From JAEZDR01 sp039811185 (lineage in GTDB: Bacteria; Bacteroidota; Bacteroidia; Chitinophagales; Chitinophagaceae): a stretch of DNA of 64,000 nt. Both the position numbers and the translations under genes were made by a program. The stretch spans positions 62,001 through 126,000 of the forward strand of contig JBDHYF010000002.1 in assembly GCA_039811185.1 (NCBI GenBank), read 5' to 3'. The notes beneath the pieces were generated by a model. That model saw nothing but the letters and a program-made list of their open reading frames with translations. It made no database searches and was not told the origin of the DNA. This document shows, one piece after another, positions 63,897 through 64,000 of this stretch; position 1 is the first letter of the stretch, and every line of letters begins with the position of its first letter.

Positions 63897-64000
63897 TGGA
63901 GCTGCAAAGTAAAATTTACGTGGCAGGCCACCGCGGAATGGCCGGATCGGCCATCGTAAGAAAGTTGAAGCATAAAGGCTTCAACAACATTATTGAACGA
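63896..64000 (+). CDS. fcl: GDP-L-fucose synthase, start only (cut by window edge)
   Basis: The first 35 codons ([19 protein letters not shown]...) match the N-terminus of GDP-L-fucose synthase, with the NADP turn [10 protein letters not shown]. The ATG overlaps the gmd stop by one base, the usual gmd-fcl arrangement. The rest lies outside the window. An epimerase-reductase for GDP-colitose or similar would look alike at this length. Confidence 0.85.
   Translation, partial: MELQSKIYVAGHRGMAGSAIVRKLKHKGFNNIIER

Overview
The window looks like the chromosome of a Bacteroidota bacterium, most likely from the Chitinophagaceae or a close relative. The evidence is a SusC/SusD outer-membrane pair, a SecA of about 1,108 residues (longer than the usual 800-900), a GLPGLI-like secreted protein, secreted MG2/TonB-plug proteins, and several upstream sites resembling the Bacteroidota promoter (TTTG, about 20 bases, TAnnTTTG). 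Shine-Dalgarno sequences are mostly absent. The species cannot be read from the sequence. I saw no rRNA, tRNA, CRISPR array or insertion sequence, and no gene-free stretch exceeds 300 bases (the longest is about 250, at 33995-34243).

Region 1 (1-25308) is mostly housekeeping: rsmE and a cystathionine gamma-synthase-type enzyme (minus strand), a PA0069-type radical SAM protein, a glutaryl-CoA dehydrogenase-like flavoenzyme, shikimate kinase, a DUF423 membrane protein, a lone STAS protein, clpC, a folD-glycosyltransferase-rsmG minus-strand group, an orphan susC/susD pair, a DUF3467 protein, yidC, two small secreted proteins, a TPR protein, secA and a YeiH-type transporter. Good rho-independent terminators follow clpC, susD, yidC and secA.

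Region 2 (25309-34010) is accessory. A YoaK/DUF1275 gene is broken by a single-base frameshift. Directly after it comes an AT-rich, tightly coupled three-gene operon: a PLD-nuclease/SF2-helicase fusion, a DUF1016 (YhcG-type) PD-(D/E)XK nuclease, and a 1,186-residue Eco57I/MmeI-like protein carrying a nuclease-like N-terminus, an N6-adenine methylase core and a probable target-recognition domain. This is the best candidate for a little-described anti-phage or restriction-modification system in the window.

Region 3 (34161-39276) holds a large secreted protein of unknown function, a divergent MG2/TonB-plug protein and a short-chain dehydrogenase.

Region 4 (39355-64000) is a long run of plus-strand genes. 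It opens with a SWIM-type SNF2 helicase, then an AmgK-like sugar kinase fused to a RapZ C-terminal domain and coupled to a MurU-like nucleotidyltransferase (peptidoglycan amino-sugar recycling). A Wzx/Wzy-type exopolysaccharide or O-antigen locus follows: WlbA- and WlbB-like sugar enzymes, a six-SLBB export protein, Wzz, Wzx, Wzy, a GT2, an AsnB-like amidotransferase, a bi-domain oxidoreductase, WecB, a heparinase II/III-like protein, a GT4, a HddC-like nucleotidyltransferase, Gmd, and the start of GDP-L-fucose synthase cut by the window edge. Together these predict an amino-sugar, possibly amidated uronate and fucose-containing (or GDP-deoxyhexose-derived) surface polysaccharide.
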